Position numbers and translations under genes: made by a program. The notes beneath the pieces are model-generated. The model made no database searches. It saw nothing but the letters and a program-made list of their open reading frames with translations, and had not been told where the DNA came from. Positions 1 through 13,540 of a stretch of 64,000 bases of DNA are shown here, one piece after another. Each line of letters begins with the position of its first letter. The stretch's first letter is position 1. Source of the stretch: Nymphaea colorata. Taxonomy: Eukaryota; Streptophyta; Magnoliopsida; Nymphaeales; Nymphaeaceae. The DNA is taken from NCBI RefSeq assembly GCF_008831285.2, contig NC_045138.2, positions 14,272,571 through 14,336,570 on the forward strand, read 5' to 3'.

Positions 1-36
1 CTTTCTTCTTTCATGCTAACATGGTGGTTGTGGCAG

Positions 37-3000
37 AGATGAACATGGAGCCGCTTATGGATTTGGGGAGCTGGAGGAGGCCTTCATGCCAAAGATTCAT
101 CATGGAGTAGGCATAGGAGACGATGGAGACAGAAAGCGTGGGTGTCCAATCCTTCACCTCCCTTTCTCTTTTTTTCATACTCTGATGACGTTTTCCTGTA
201 ACTGCCTGCTCCGAGAGAGATAAGAGAGAGAGACCTGTAACAAGATTTGAGAAATGGTACACGAGGCAGCATACCTATTTGGTCGTGGTAATCATTCCGA
301 GTCAGAGAGTTTGAATAGCATGACACAGCAAAAACGGAAAGAATACCAGCCCTGCTCCCTCCCCCATCTCCCTTTCCCTCACCTCTCCTGTGAAAACCAT
401 CACAAATTAATGGAGACAGCTAGTAATTTCGCTTTTGTTTTTATTCCCGGGTTTCCTTCCTCTCTTATTATTGTTTGATCAAAGAATTTGGACCGCCTTT
501 TTTCTGCAGCATTCTTAGGCGGTAGACCTCCAACTCTGGACATCTTTCCTTCATGGCCAATGAGGTTTCAACCACCACCGGGGGTCAGTAATCCCTCTCT
601 TTCTCCCTTTTTCTCTCATGAGATGTACACCATTTCGAAAGAAGGTGTGGATACTGTGACCAAAGGAGAGGTTGGAATATTTTTGGCAGACGAATTCCCG
701 GTCAGCAGAGAGTACAGATTCGGGATCTGCTCAGAATACGGCCTCCTGCAGAGCAGCAGACGCTCATTTTGAATCAGAGTCTCCCATGAGTAGTAGAAAA
801 GCGTCCGACCAATTACCGCCAGGGCACCAACCTAACCCAAGACCGGCGGAGATGGCCTTTGATCCTTCTTCCCGGACCCCAACAGCAGCTCCCGGCAACC
901 AATTGAAGCCTCCGGACAAGGTTCCTGCTTCTTCCCTTTTCCCAATTTCTTCCTCTCTCTTCTTCTTCTTCTTCTTCTTTCTTTCTCCTTTGTTTTTAAT
1001 TCTGCTGATTCCTGTCAACTGCCAACAATTTCTTTAAACTTGCACTGCTCTGTTATCATTATCATGATTACCACTGTTCGAAAAAGATTGTTGGTGGCGG
1101 TATTATTCTCTATTAAGTAACCAGAAGACACCGCAACCCATCCGAGTTTTGAAAACTTCGACCTTTGAAGATAAAATATCAAGCCAAAAAGCGACGTCGT
1201 TTACCTTTATCACTATCATATGCATATATTATTTCTTCTCACTGGTTATTTTCATGACTCGGCTGATCTCAAGCGCAAAAAAAAAAAAAAAAAAAATTAT
1301 GGCATTTGCAAGCTTTTTAATTTTCTTCTTTTCAAAGGAAAAGCAAGGCGCATTTCAAGGGGTAACTGCTAGTTATGCATTTAAACATTTTCTTTAATGG
1401 AATAATAATAATGTTAATAATGGGAGTCTACATGTTATTTTTTTAATAGTATGGTGATGATGAATCATCACCATGAGAAGTACCATCATATATAAGAACC
1501 TTTATGACCCAAGTCCCAGAAACGTATATTACCAGTGAAACTTGAGTATGATGCTTCACCAATTTCTCCACTGCATCTGAGGCTTCTACATGATCTAGAG
1601 GATGGTAACATTCTCCAACAACCCCACCCCATCGATCATTGCTATTGTTATTGCTAATATCATCTAACCTCAAGAGCAGGAATAAGCCTTAAACTTTTCT
1701 TTGAACAGAAATATTTGTTTCATTAATTTATGCTTATGCTGTCTTCTTTGTTGAAGCCTAACTTGTTCATGGTACTTCATTTTTTTAAAGAAGAAGGCAG
1801 CTTCCTCGAGTTCGGAGAAGGATGGTTCGAAGATATCGGACGCCAAGGTGAGGAATTGCAGAATACGTGCACAATGGTTTTCTTTCTTTTTCTTCATTCA
1901 TTACTTTTATCCTCTCCTGTTGTTGTTTTCTTCCTGGACTTTTTCTTCTTCGTTTTTCTTTTTCTAAACAAAATTCGTTGAACTCTCTTATGAATTCCTG
2001 TTTCCAATATGAAGATTTCAAGTCTGCAACTTTTGACGCTTTTTTGTCTTCAGACCTTGAGACGGTTAGCTCAGAATAGGGAGGCGGCAAGAAAAAGCCG
2101 GCTAAGAAAGAAGGTGAGCTTTTATTCTTTTCTGTTTCTGGGATGTTCATCGATCCATTTACTGCAGAAAACACCAAAAAGAGAATAACAAACCTTTTTC
2201 GACTACCAACTTTCGGCGATACTGTGAATATATATATATATATATATCAGAAATTAGAGTTATTTTAAATGATATTGCACATGATTCGTGAACCACTTTG
2301 TTTTCCTCTAGTCCAAAATTGCTATTTTAGTTAGAGAAAAGGCTGTTAATTGTTATTATTTGTTTCTGAAGGCTTATGTGCAGCAGTTAGAGAACAGTAG
2401 GATAAAACTGAACCAGCTAGAGCAAGAACTCCAAAGGGCAAGATCACAGGTTCACTTCAAATTCATCATCAATGTTTTTTTTTTTAAATTTTCTAAATAA
2501 TTTTTGGTTCTAGGTTCCTGGTTTTTCTCATACGCTCTAATATTTGAACTTTTAGGGTCTTCTCTTGGCAGGAGCTGGTGGTGGGAATCTTAGCTCAGGT
2601 GCAAATTTATTTATTTATTCATTCCCCTTTTTGATAATTTTCCATGCTTGATTGATTATCAGTATATGTTTTTCATAAAGGACTCCATTTTCAGATACCA
2701 CCTTCCCTTTCAAGTTAAATTTTCCAAGATTTCTTCTGCTTTGACGAACTTATAACGTGTGCAAAAAATTTCAACCATATTATTTTTCTATTGGCATTTG
2801 AAAATAATGGCTGTGGTTATGCGAAAGAGACCGTGCACCTCACATAGGTCAATCCTTCCATATAAAAATCACGAAATAGTTGTTATACCATCATCCTTAT
2901 CGTCATCAACTATCATAACTGTAACTATTATTATTATTAATTCTTTTTATATTGTTTAGTGAAATTTTGAATATCCACTTATACAAAAACAGTGAATGTA

Positions 3001-6000
3001 ACTTCCATGCTCATATCTGTACCTTCTAGATAATTGAATCTTTCTTTGGTCAGTAGTATTCACCAAAAAGTGAAAAAGGTAAAAAGCAAATAGGTACATA
3101 TATACAAACATATATGAGTGGTAGCTATATATATATATAGAGAGAGAGAGAGAGCGAGAGAGAGAGCGCTGTCAAATAAGCCTCAAAACTTATTAATTCT
3201 TTATAGTTTTAAAATATGTAGAAACACCTTTTATAAGATGGAAATTGCATATATTTGCTATTGGTGTAGAAAACGGCTCCCCCTTGAAAAACAAATCTAA
3301 GTTGAGAAAGTTCACAAAAATCTATCACTCGAGCAAAATGATAGGACTGAGGGTAAGTCTCATACTTGAATTAGTACTTATAAATCCTGGAAAACGAAAA
3401 GAGAAAAATATCATGGTCACGAGTTTAGTTGGCATTCTCCTGAAATTTTTTACCATGCCGATGACGATCCTCCTATATCTTTTCATAATAATATCCAGAT
3501 TTGAGATTTACTTCTTATTCTACAAAGGGTTCATGCTTATCTCCGTTTCCCTTTCATTTCTAGAACTGTTGAAAACATGATTCCCTTCGGTTGGTCAGAA
3601 AAATGTGAAAAAAACAATTATAATAAACCTTACAGAACTAAAGAAGCTAGGATATCTTATCTTAGAAGTAAACACGGTGTTCCTGCTCCATTCTTCAATA
3701 TTATACTCATGAATTTGGGGTGGCCTTCTACAGTCAACGATAAATGTTGGAATAAATTGTCCAAGGAAAAGTAGGTTGGTAGGCGTAATTATAAACAAAG
3801 ACCCACTTGTTCTTCATTTTGTAAGAATTACATATGTGTATGTAATATTTATTTATTTATTTATTTATATGGCATTGAAAAGCAACCTGGGGTTTGTAGG
3901 CCATGTAAGTTATCTATTTGGGTGCTGTGGCGCTATTTCTAGAAACAAGCAAGGACCTGAAGGAAATTATTTCCCATGCAATGTTCTTGTTCAGGTGCAG
4001 CAATCTTTGACATGGAACACTCAAGATGGCTGGAGGAGGACCAGCGGCACATGTCTGAGCTCCAGGCCGGAATCCACGCTCACTTGCCGGACGGCGAGCT
4101 CCGGGTGATCGTCGACAGCTGCCTCTCACACTATGACGAGATTTTCCGCCTCAAAGGCATCGCCGCTAAAACGGATGTCTTCCACCTGTTCTCAGGCATG
4201 TGGAAGACTCCGGCAGAACGCTGCTTCCTTTGGATGGGCGGATTCCGGCCATCTGATCTCCTCAAGGTAAGAAAAGCCAATCCACTCATATGCCACTTTT
4301 CTCGTCACGAAAGATCGAAGTGTGCTTCTATGCTCTTCATAAATGGCTAAGCCGTCCCTAACCTATTGTTGGCAACTTGGCCTGATGATCATATGTATCT
4401 GGTTCCAAGATTGCTTAGAATATGTGAATATAATGATTATGCATGCTTATTATATGGTCTTATGAACTTCATTGGTATGTCACGATATTTTATATGTTCA
4501 GTTTTGAAAACATGAATAACAGTTAGTATATTGACTTTATGTTGATTAGTAACTCATAATAAGTGCACGTAATCTTCATATTTAATTAGTTCACATCTCC
4601 ATCTTTCTCTCTCATATGCATGTACTTTCTTTTTCTTTGTGTGTTTTTTTTTTTTTGTAAATTGATGACATCTTGTCACCTATTCTAATAATATATTTTC
4701 CATTTTGTCGGCTCTTATTATATACATATATATATATATATAGCGTCTGTTTGTGCCAAAACGTCTGTAAGGTGATACTTAACAATTAAAGATGATGTTG
4801 TTACGCCACAAATTAAGAAATTTTAGTGACACGTACACAAATATTCGGCAGTTTTATAAGTTAGGTCCGGGATTGAAATTGCAATTAAGTTGGTATATTT
4901 ATTGAGTACTGTCACTGATGGTCTTAAGTTATTTGAAACCTATGAATTAATGCAAATAAATGCTTTCTAAAACTTGCACTTAAAACTATCGCAAGATTCG
5001 GAATTCTGGCGACCGCGCGGTGTCGCTGACGTTTGATAGAAATTACGTTTTTCATGACTAATGTATTGAACTCGGTCATAATTTATTATTGCATTTATTT
5101 TTTCTTAAATAAAATAGGCACATTTAATTGAAAAAAATTAAATAAAACATATGCTGAGACAGAGTTGCCTTTTTTAAAATTTAAAGATATAAAAATAGTT
5201 TTCTTGAACTCATTAGTAAAATGAAAAGAAAAGAAAAGAAAAACCAGTTGATCGATGAAGACGAAGAAGCAACTCTTATATGTCCGGTGCGGCAGTGCCA
5301 AGTAAAGCGTGACCAAGTTCATGAACTCGGTCAAGCTCCGTGGGATCCGCTTGGAAATAACGGTGCCAGTTAAGATCTTCAAGTCATGGATTTCATGAAA
5401 TTGACATCTTACCAAACATGACACGGACGTCAGGGTTGACATCCTTTAAATTATTATCCCGTAGTTTCGTTTTCATTATGTCTTTTTTTCGATGACCATG
5501 TTGCCCCTCAGCATGTTGCATGATAACAACTGTTTTTCTTTTTTTTTTTCCTCTCAAAAACTTCAAAAGTAAGTGAACTCCAGAGTTAAAAAATAAGGTT
5601 AAAGAATTTTCTTTTTTAAAAAAAAAGTCAGAAAATAAAGGGTATTTCTGGTACCAGAAAAAGTTCATGTTTGAGACCAAACAAGTTTCTTAAAAAAATG
5701 AGCTTCTCAAGATTAGTGCATTCTTTTTTTTAGGTGCTCATTTATTTTGGTTGCTAATTTAATTGACATTGAAATGACTATTTCACCCTTGGTCCGGTGC
5801 AGATCCTGGTACCACAATTGGAGCCGTTGACGGAGCAGCAGTTCTTGGGGATCTGCAGCCTCCAACAGTCGTCCCAGCAGGCGGAGGAAGCGCTGTCACA
5901 GGGACTCGACTCGTTGCAGCAGGCGCTCGCCGAGACCATCGCCGCCGGCTCTCTCAGCCACGGACCGGACGCCGGCAACTACATGGGTCAGATGGCCATA

Positions 6001-8459
6001 GCCCTCGGCAAGCTTGCCAATTATGAAGGATTCGTCCGACAGGTCCGGACCGGCTTTCTGCCACTCTCTCTTATTCAAACGGGTATTTTGGTCATTTCAT
6101 TCTGTTGAGCTTGATCCTTCTTGAAAACCTCATATTGTCTTCACTCGTTTCTTTCTAAAGGCCCCACAAGTTTGTTTTGTCCAACCCTAACAAAACACAA
6201 AGTAAAGAAAACTATGTAATTCTTTAATCTAGTTTTTTTATTACGTAAAAGTCGTAGGCGTTAATTTTTATATTTTGTAGTGTACAGACAAATCTAGATT
6301 GTCTATGCAAGAAATTATCTTCATTTTCAATTAAATTTTGTGTTTTATTTTTATATCTACATATTCATTAAGACAAAAACTAACTTTATTTTGCTTCATT
6401 TCTGTTTTTTTATTTTATATTTACGGATTCAGTAAAAGAAATTAACTTTGTCAAAATGGGAGTGGTTGCGGGATGTTTGTCATGGGAAGTCCATATCCAC
6501 ACCGGCCACGCTCAATATTCAACAGTTCATTTTAGATTTCTCTGATGTGCTTTGGCTTTCTCTACATTATCAAAACGGGTTGACTATTTGAAAAGGATTT
6601 CGTATGAAACCGGTGCATTCAAAAGATTCTTTTCTTTCTTTTTCTTTCCTTTTTTTCTTCAACTTTGCGAAAAACCACCGATTTTTTTTTTTAATCTTAA
6701 ATTATAAACTTTACTTAACTTAGAGGATTTAAGCTAACTCTCCTAGCTGGTGTATCAAGCACCTGTGGACATGACAAACATGAAAACTATAAAATTAAAA
6801 TAATATTTTAGTAATTTTGGATTGAATAGACCATGGAGTGGAGTCCCTGTATGCATGAAAGTGATAGGAGAATAATAAAGCGAATAACTTAATAATTCTA
6901 AAGTTTTCTTTAGGACGTCTCCATATTATTATTATCAATGCTGAGTGCTGGCTTTGTCTTTGTATCAATTTCTTATTAGGCATAAACATGGGGCAAAGCC
7001 CATTGCTATTGGCTTCGTTATTTTTAACAATCTTTCCCTTTTGTCTTCAACCATTTGTAGAGCTAATCATCCAAGAGAAATTTTTTTAATGGATATGCAC
7101 GAATTGCTTTAAAAAATAAGTCATTCAAAATTCACAGCTAATTAATGGTATTTCCCTTCTTTCTCTTTCAAAATAGCAGCTTGAGACAATATTCCCATCT
7201 TTTTATAAGATACTTTTTTCTTGGCGCCCAAAAAAACTTCAAAAAAAAAAGTTTCAAATCTATGTAGAGCAGGAACTTACAGCTCATATTGATCCCACAG
7301 TCAGAACCATCCAGGCATTTGGGTGTTACAAGTAGTTTTTAGTGCCTAAATGTGTTGAACAATTTATAACAAGGGCATCATATCAGCACATATTTTCTTG
7401 AAATAACATGATATTGCTCTTACTTTTAAGACTTTGTTGAAATACTTTTAGATCAGTATTTGGGCATGAATCAATTACATATTTTTCATTTTTTACTTAC
7501 ATTTTATTTTTGTACATTCATTATATGTATTTGATTTCTGTACATTTCACATTATAAAAAAACTGTAAGCTATCTTCTCTAAATGTTCAGTTGATTGAAA
7601 TTACAGAAGCACACTTAAAAGGAACGCCACTTGATAAAAAATTGGAGAAGAATTTTCTAGAGCCTAAAAGCCGGTAGTCATTTTAAAATAAAAAAAGTAA
7701 CTTTCACTGCTTCTCAACTATTTTTCTTTTTCTTTAAATGGCATGTTGTACCTAAAAAGGACTTCATAGGCTTTTCTTTTTTCTTCAGAAAGCTCCATAG
7801 CCTTTCTATGGATGCTTTTATTGTGTCAAATCGGTGTAGTTAGTGACGAATGTATGGACGCACAGGTGTAAAAGTTAGTGATTAAAATTCGGAAATAATG
7901 ATATTAAGAGGGGTTTTTCATTTTTAGAGATTATAGAGATGTTCTAAAGCCTTTTGATTTTTCATGAATATTGCAATAGAAAAAGCAAAAATAAACTGAA
8001 AATAAGAGTTAAAGAAACGTCAGATAAACTAAAGCAAGTAAAATAGATTCTTTAGTGAAAAAGATTTGAGAGAAAACTTTGAATAACGCTTGAATTGCAT
8101 AAAAAGAACACTTTAATGAATCAAATTCAAACTTGGGAATATTTTTCTATGGACGTTTATCATACCTAATTCGAATGCCATGTACATGATTTGTTCTGAA
8201 GATGATCATAGTAGGATACACAACAGTGGCATGTTTTGTTTCCCAAGTTCTTTTCTTTAGTGTCTAATCTTTTTTCTTTTTCCTTTTTCTTTCTTTTTTT
8301 TCCGGCTCGCAGGCTGACAATCTCCGGCAGCAGACCTTGCACCAGCTTCGCCGGATTCTGACAATCCGGCAGGCCGCCCGCTGCTTTCTGGCGATCGGTG
8401 AATACTACAGCCGTCTAAGAGCTCTGAGCTCTCTATGGGCCTCTCGCCCAAGGGAGTAA
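37..8459 (+). CDS. TGA9: TGA-class bZIP transcription factor, TGA9/TGA10-like (5' end off window)
   Basis: Nuclear DNA-binding factor expected to bind TGACG (as-1) elements; TGA9/TGA10 are known to act in anther development with ROXY glutaredoxins. Exons by splice signals and phase: 37-137, 510-583, 690-920, 1791-1847, 2054-2113, 2372-2449, 2556-2598, 3995-4269, 5803-6042, 8313-8459 (stop TAA). The first visible exon holds the TGA9-type FGELEEA block, the next GRPPTLDIFPSWPM, the third the SESPMSS block. The bZIP basic region is the 20-codon exon 2054-2113 (NREAARKSRLRKK); the leucine zipper follows in 2372-2449. The DOG1 domain covers 3995-6042, and the protein ends in RALSSLWASRPRE. About 434 codons are visible, roughly 50-60 fewer than full-length relatives, so one or more 5' exons lie upstream. 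Introns at 2599-3994, 4270-5802 and 6043-8312 are AT-rich and I see no gene in them. TGA9 versus TGA10 is not resolved. Confidence 0.93.
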
Positions 8460-9454
8460 GCCACTCACCCTTTTTTTTTACTCTTTTGCCCCCACAGAAG
8501 CATCAAAATGGCCACATATTTCCTAAACCCCTCCGAGCTAAAAGAAACCCACGAAACTTCATTAATTTCGATACCCGACCTTTATAATGAGATGACAAAC
8601 TGTCCCTTTCTTTCTAGACACCAAATTGAAGATTTCAAAAGAAATAGGATGTCGAAACCAATTTTGGAATTATTTGGTTGCTATATGGCCAATTATTCAC
8701 ACACTAAATGTCAAGAATACCCTTGCTAGCTACAGTTGTCTAGGTGCAATTCATACCCGATCATGGGATAGATTAGGAAATTCACATTTTGTCTTTTTTT
8801 TTTATATATAGTTGATTACAGGAAAACCAATGTTAGGAGGGGCAAGATAATATTATATCTCAAATATTTCATATCATTGCTTTCACGTCGATGCTCTGGA
8901 TATGTTCATGTTTGCTTTCAACTCAGAACGTCCCCATGCTAGACAATATCATAGAGCATCTATTTGCATTTCAGGCAGTAATATGCGAAACTCAAGGACA
9001 CCATATACCAGTCTTTTTTTCAAAAAAAAAAAAGAATTGAATTACCCATCTGCCCTTGCCGATATTGAGCTGTAAGTATAATATAGACTTAGGAAAACGA
9101 GCTAGAGTACTATGGCATGATCTTGGTACTCGATCTCTATGAAACAACACCATCTTCCCCATTGTGTATAATCTCTCAGGAGAACTGTCGTACGAGCTAG
9201 ATCTACTGAGAAGGCATTGTTTGTCATGAAACTGGTCCTTACTATGATCAAACGCAGGATAAGGTCTTATGTGAAGCCAGCCCACTGTGTAATAGATCCA
9301 GTTAAGGGCTGGATCTTGGTGATCTGCTTATAATAACAAACTCACAGGGTGGAAGCTTTTTGAATGCATAAAATATGGGCATTTTTCGGTTGGCAGATAC
9401 ATTGAGTATGTTCCTATTTGATGCACCTACTGTGGCATCGGATTTCACAACTGG

Positions 9455-9530
9455 ACAATAAATATCATTGTTAGGTCCTGGTCCCCGACTTCCACTGTAC
9501 TGTCCACAATAAATATCATCATTAGGCCCA
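9455..9530. repeat. Short imperfect direct repeat, two copies
   Basis: The core acaataaatatcat is followed by ttgttagg in the first copy (9455-9475) and by catttagg-like catcattagg sequence in the second (9506-9526). The copies are 51 bases apart. An (AT)n tract starts directly after the second copy. Confidence 0.6.
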
Positions 9531-10321
9531 TATATATATATATATATATAAGCCATCAACCAAACGAGGGGCGGTGGTACTGAAACTGATAAATGAGTCC
9601 ATGATTGATGCATAGAAGTCAGGAACTTGGGAGCGAATTGGAGTTTTCTTGATATAGCAGTGCAGAAAGAAGAGAGAGTAAAGAAGGCTCGATCTCAATC
9701 TTGTTAGGCTAATTGAGTTGATTTGATTTGTGATGTAGGGCAATGATATCAGAGGCACACGTAGTGCCGTCTGCAACTGATCTTCAGATGGTGCAGGTCC
9801 AACACCCAGAGAACCATTTCGGTTTCTGAAACTGAGACGATGAATTCCCAGAGTGGCACCACGGAATCCTCGTTTTTTGGGGAGGAACAGGTAGGCCAAG
9901 GGTCGGCAACGGGAAAAGAAAAAGAAAAGAAGAAGAATTGATGGAATCAGAAACAAACAGGAAAGGGAAATACAGAATAAACAGGCAGAATTGGTGGCTG
10001 CCCGTGTAGGATGGAAAGGGAAAAGGAAAAATTTGTATTTCTTTTTTCCTTTTGTAGGGAAGGAGGAGTTGTAATTTTTTCTTTCTAGTTTTTCTCTTTT
10101 GTAGGTCTCCATTCCTTGAAGGATGGTGGAAAAGAAATACAAAAGAACTTGTTGAAGCTGTCTAGAGAGAGAGAGAGAGAGAGAGTTAAATTTTAGAAAT
10201 TTTTACTTTTTTTACATTAAAATTTTGAAAAATAATATTTCGGCCTTTATCAAAATTTAAAAACTTTCTTTGGGGCTCCCTCATGAAAAAATCTCAGCTC
10301 CACTCCTGAACATAGTACCCT

Positions 10322-10373
10322 TGGGAATCAAATAGGAAACATATCGGAATCAAATAGGAAACATATCCACAAC
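10322..10373. repeat. 22-bp tandem duplication
   Basis: The unit ggaatcaaataggaaacata plus tc appears twice head to tail, just upstream of a GA-rich tract. It is a simple local duplication with no coding role seen. Confidence 0.8.
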
Positions 10374-10547
10374 GCACCAATCTCTTCACCTAACTGCTAC
10401 TCATCATTTAGGAGAGAGAGAGTTTAGTAATGGAGATGGTCGGTAAAAGACAAAAGTGGGTGATAGATAGCAGAGCAAATTCTTTTTTGTTATTATTAAG
10501 ATGGCGCATGAAATTTCATACACGAGGACGGCGTATATAACCAGAAG

Positions 10548-10611
10548 CTTCGAATAGATAGTGGAGTGCGCCATTTTTCTTCGAATAGATAGTGGAGTGC
10601 GCCATTTTTCT
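10548..10611. repeat. 31-bp tandem duplication
   Basis: A unit beginning cttcgaatagatagtggag and ending in gccattttt occurs twice with a period of 31 bases (starts at 10548 and 10579). The copies look identical, so the duplication is probably recent. Confidence 0.85.
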
Positions 10612-11571
10612 TGTGTGCATGGAAGGGGAGGGGTGTGTGTGTTGCAGGAAGCTACAAACATGCAATGCAAGTTGGTGAAAACGACGAGAGAGAGCAGTTG
10701 GTGCATTAAATGTTTGTTTGGAAGCTTTCGAACCAGCTTCCCTTCTTCTCCATACCTGCCTTTGGGAGTATAGATATTTATTATGTGCTATGAGAAAGGG
10801 AGAGACTGCATCAAAATGGGGCCAATCATCTCCTCTTGCAAGGGTTTGCAATTCACGTATAGGATATCCTTGGTACTAAAATCTCGTTATCTCAATTCGC
10901 ATTCAGATATGACCTTCTTCACGACCTTGAAAAGATCGCACTCAAACACCATGTGCGGTGACGGGTAAAGTACATTCTAGTCAAAAGAAGGCCGTGTTTG
11001 GGGATCTCAGTTTCCATGCACTGGATTTCCCAGCCTGCCCATTCCTCAGGTGAAAATGAAACGCAAATTGGCATTACTCTAGCTCAAAATTTTCTCACTA
11101 ATCGATTTTGACGTTTGTTTGATTCAATGGTTGGAAAATTTTGTCTCTCTTTCCTTTTCCCATCTCAACATTTTCCCTGAGCCCAAGAATGTGAGACTGC
11201 CTAACATATACATCCTGCAGTGTACGTCCCGGCCTTTTAAACCATGAATGAAGTTCATGATCCAAATCCCAGTGAATATTCTGGGCCCATTCTTATAGTG
11301 TGTCACCACCAAAACTTTTTTGGTGAAATTTTTTCCGTTTTTGGTTAATCGTCTCTTTCTTCCCGCTTTGTCATTCCAAATGCCACCAAGTAAAAGTATA
11401 TTATTGTTGAACATATTTCACATTTTATGTGCACTTTTCTTTACTGAATGGGTCGCTGATGAAGTGTCTCCTGTCAATGTGACCATATCAAAAGGATTTG
11501 GTGAAATCTAAAGGAACAACACCAAGTATGCAAGTTTGGTTGGTACTACATAATTAAATAATATGGAGAAA

Positions 11572-11602
<31 letters not shown>

Positions 11603-13540
11603 GTCTGGAACTTCGACTAAGAGGCATGGGAGGAGAATAAAGAAAGTACTATAAGTACATTTTGTCGCTCCAGTTTCCACTTTTAAAAAACTGGTGTGTT
11701 TGTATTTACAGTAAAACGCATTTCAAAGTGCATCCGTCCTTGAAATACAAGTAACATTTCCAAATGCACTCAAACATGACCAACATTATTTACTTATGCA
11801 AAGTAAATGTTCACTTTTTTATCTTCAAAATAAGTTGAAAATTTTTCAACCACTCCGGGTCATATTTTTCCGCCCTAACACTCGTTTGGACCTTAAATGC
11901 TTTCCAATTTATGTTGTGCTTTTCAGCATCACTTTTTGGTCGAAACTTTTATTCCAATGTGTACGTAAAGAAATTTTCTCTGCTAGTTTTACCCTATTTT
12001 TTCTGACTTGCATTCAAACACAAACTAACTAAAAATTTTGTGCAGTGATTGATGGAAGTTTACCACCCAAATTACAGATCAATTAGACGCATGCTAATTT
12101 CTTCCTAGAACAGAGATCAGCAGCTACTTTTTCATTAAAGAAAAAAAAAAAGGAAAATAAAAACAGAAATCTTTTCCACATTTATCCGCAAGAATTTGTA
12201 AATTATGGTGCCCAACATCCAAATCACGCATCAATTTGAAGCACCATTATTGGTACCAAATAAAGTAGTCACAATGTATGACCATAACCAGCCATTCTTT
12301 GCTATATTCAAACGCTATTGATAATGATTTCCTTTCTGACATGTCAATCACTTGCTAATGGCCATAACTATCGAGCAGATGGAAACAGAAGAACAAAATG
12401 TAGTTTAAGATGTCAGAACCCTGAACACATACTAACAGATTAACAACATTCAACTGCTTGAAATGGCCCAAAAGACTTTTACAATGATGATCTAATAAGA
12501 TGTTTCTGAAAGGTGCAATTTTGTTTCTTTACTTTCACGTTGTTCAACTTTCATACCTTTTAGTCTCTTGCAAATCCTTTCTTAGAGAATTTGCAATTAT
12601 AAGCGGAGCTCAAACTGGTTGATTTTAATCCAACAAAAACTATAAAGTTAATGTGTTCTTTACCACAACAATTTTGGATTTCGCAAAACATTTACTATTT
12701 TTCAAGTATTTTGATGAATCAAGAAAAATTCTGTGTGTTTGTGCATGCATGCATGTGGCGTGTATGCATATATTAGGTCCATTATATCAATTTTGACCAT
12801 AGCAAAAATATTATTTAAAAACATCAGAAAAGTGAATATCGGAATGCTTACACAAAGATCTTTAGAATACACTAAATAGAGAGAGAGAGAGAGAGAAATA
12901 ACCTAACGCCCATAAGAATCGAACTGAGAGAGAGAGACCCAAAAACATGAGAGAGAGAGAGAGAGAGACCCAAAAACATAGGCACTAGGCATTACACATT
13001 TTCAACGCACCACGGCCGAGCTTTACAAGAAAACATAAAACACAAAAAAATGCTCTTTAAACAGTTCGTCTCATCCTGGTATATTAAAGAAACAGTAATT
13101 AACCAGTAATCCATCACACGGCTAGATTGAGTTAGAGAGCTTTCTTTAATCCAGAAACATAAAGCAGTTCATATAGTACCTCAGCATGATGACACAGAGC
13201 CTGAGTTTGATGTGCTTGATGTGCTTATGCTCCTAGGAAACCCAGCTATGCACATGATCACATGTTGGGTTACTTCTAAACTGTGATATACCAGTGTAAT
13301 ATATTTTGTATCTGTAAACCGAGTCTTACAACTTGCAGGCTTTTGCCATGCTGAAAAATTGAACCAAGTTCTTTCCAGGTCAGCACAACTAACAAGAAGA
13401 AAGAATCAATTAAGTTACAAAATCAGGATGTAGTTTCTAAGCAGCAAGGCCTAGCAAAGAACAGTAAAAATTGAAATATATAGCTGATGAGAGAGTCAAG
13501 TTGCGAAAGAAATTGTAATCAGGTCTGGATCCATGAGAAG

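Larger units (their letters stand above)
8460..13540. other. Intergenic region between convergent genes
   Basis: This spacer lies between the 3' ends of the TGA gene and the phosphatase gene. It holds (AT)n at 9533-9550, (GA)n at 10164-10186 and several GA tracts at 12876-12969, plus short tandem duplications listed separately. ORFs on the minus strand at 8992-9285, 9302-9613 and 9522-10142 are open but rich in poly-pyrimidine and (AT)n-derived residues, and I recognise no domain in them. A sequence near 10262-10310 resembles the degenerate end of an old retroelement. No convincing gene is visible. Confidence 0.6.

Noticed and set aside
9522-10142. 206-residue minus-strand ORF
   Set aside because: It is built largely from poly-pyrimidine runs and an (AT)n tract (repeated Tyr-Ile), with no domain and no clean splice or start context.
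11690-12030. Possible MITE with gtgtttg ends
   Set aside because: Only about seven bases match at the ends and no target duplication is visible, so the support is too weak.
12876-12970. Regularly spaced GA tracts suggestive of an array
   Set aside because: They are ordinary GA microsatellites with one short duplicated phrase, not a CRISPR-like or satellite array.
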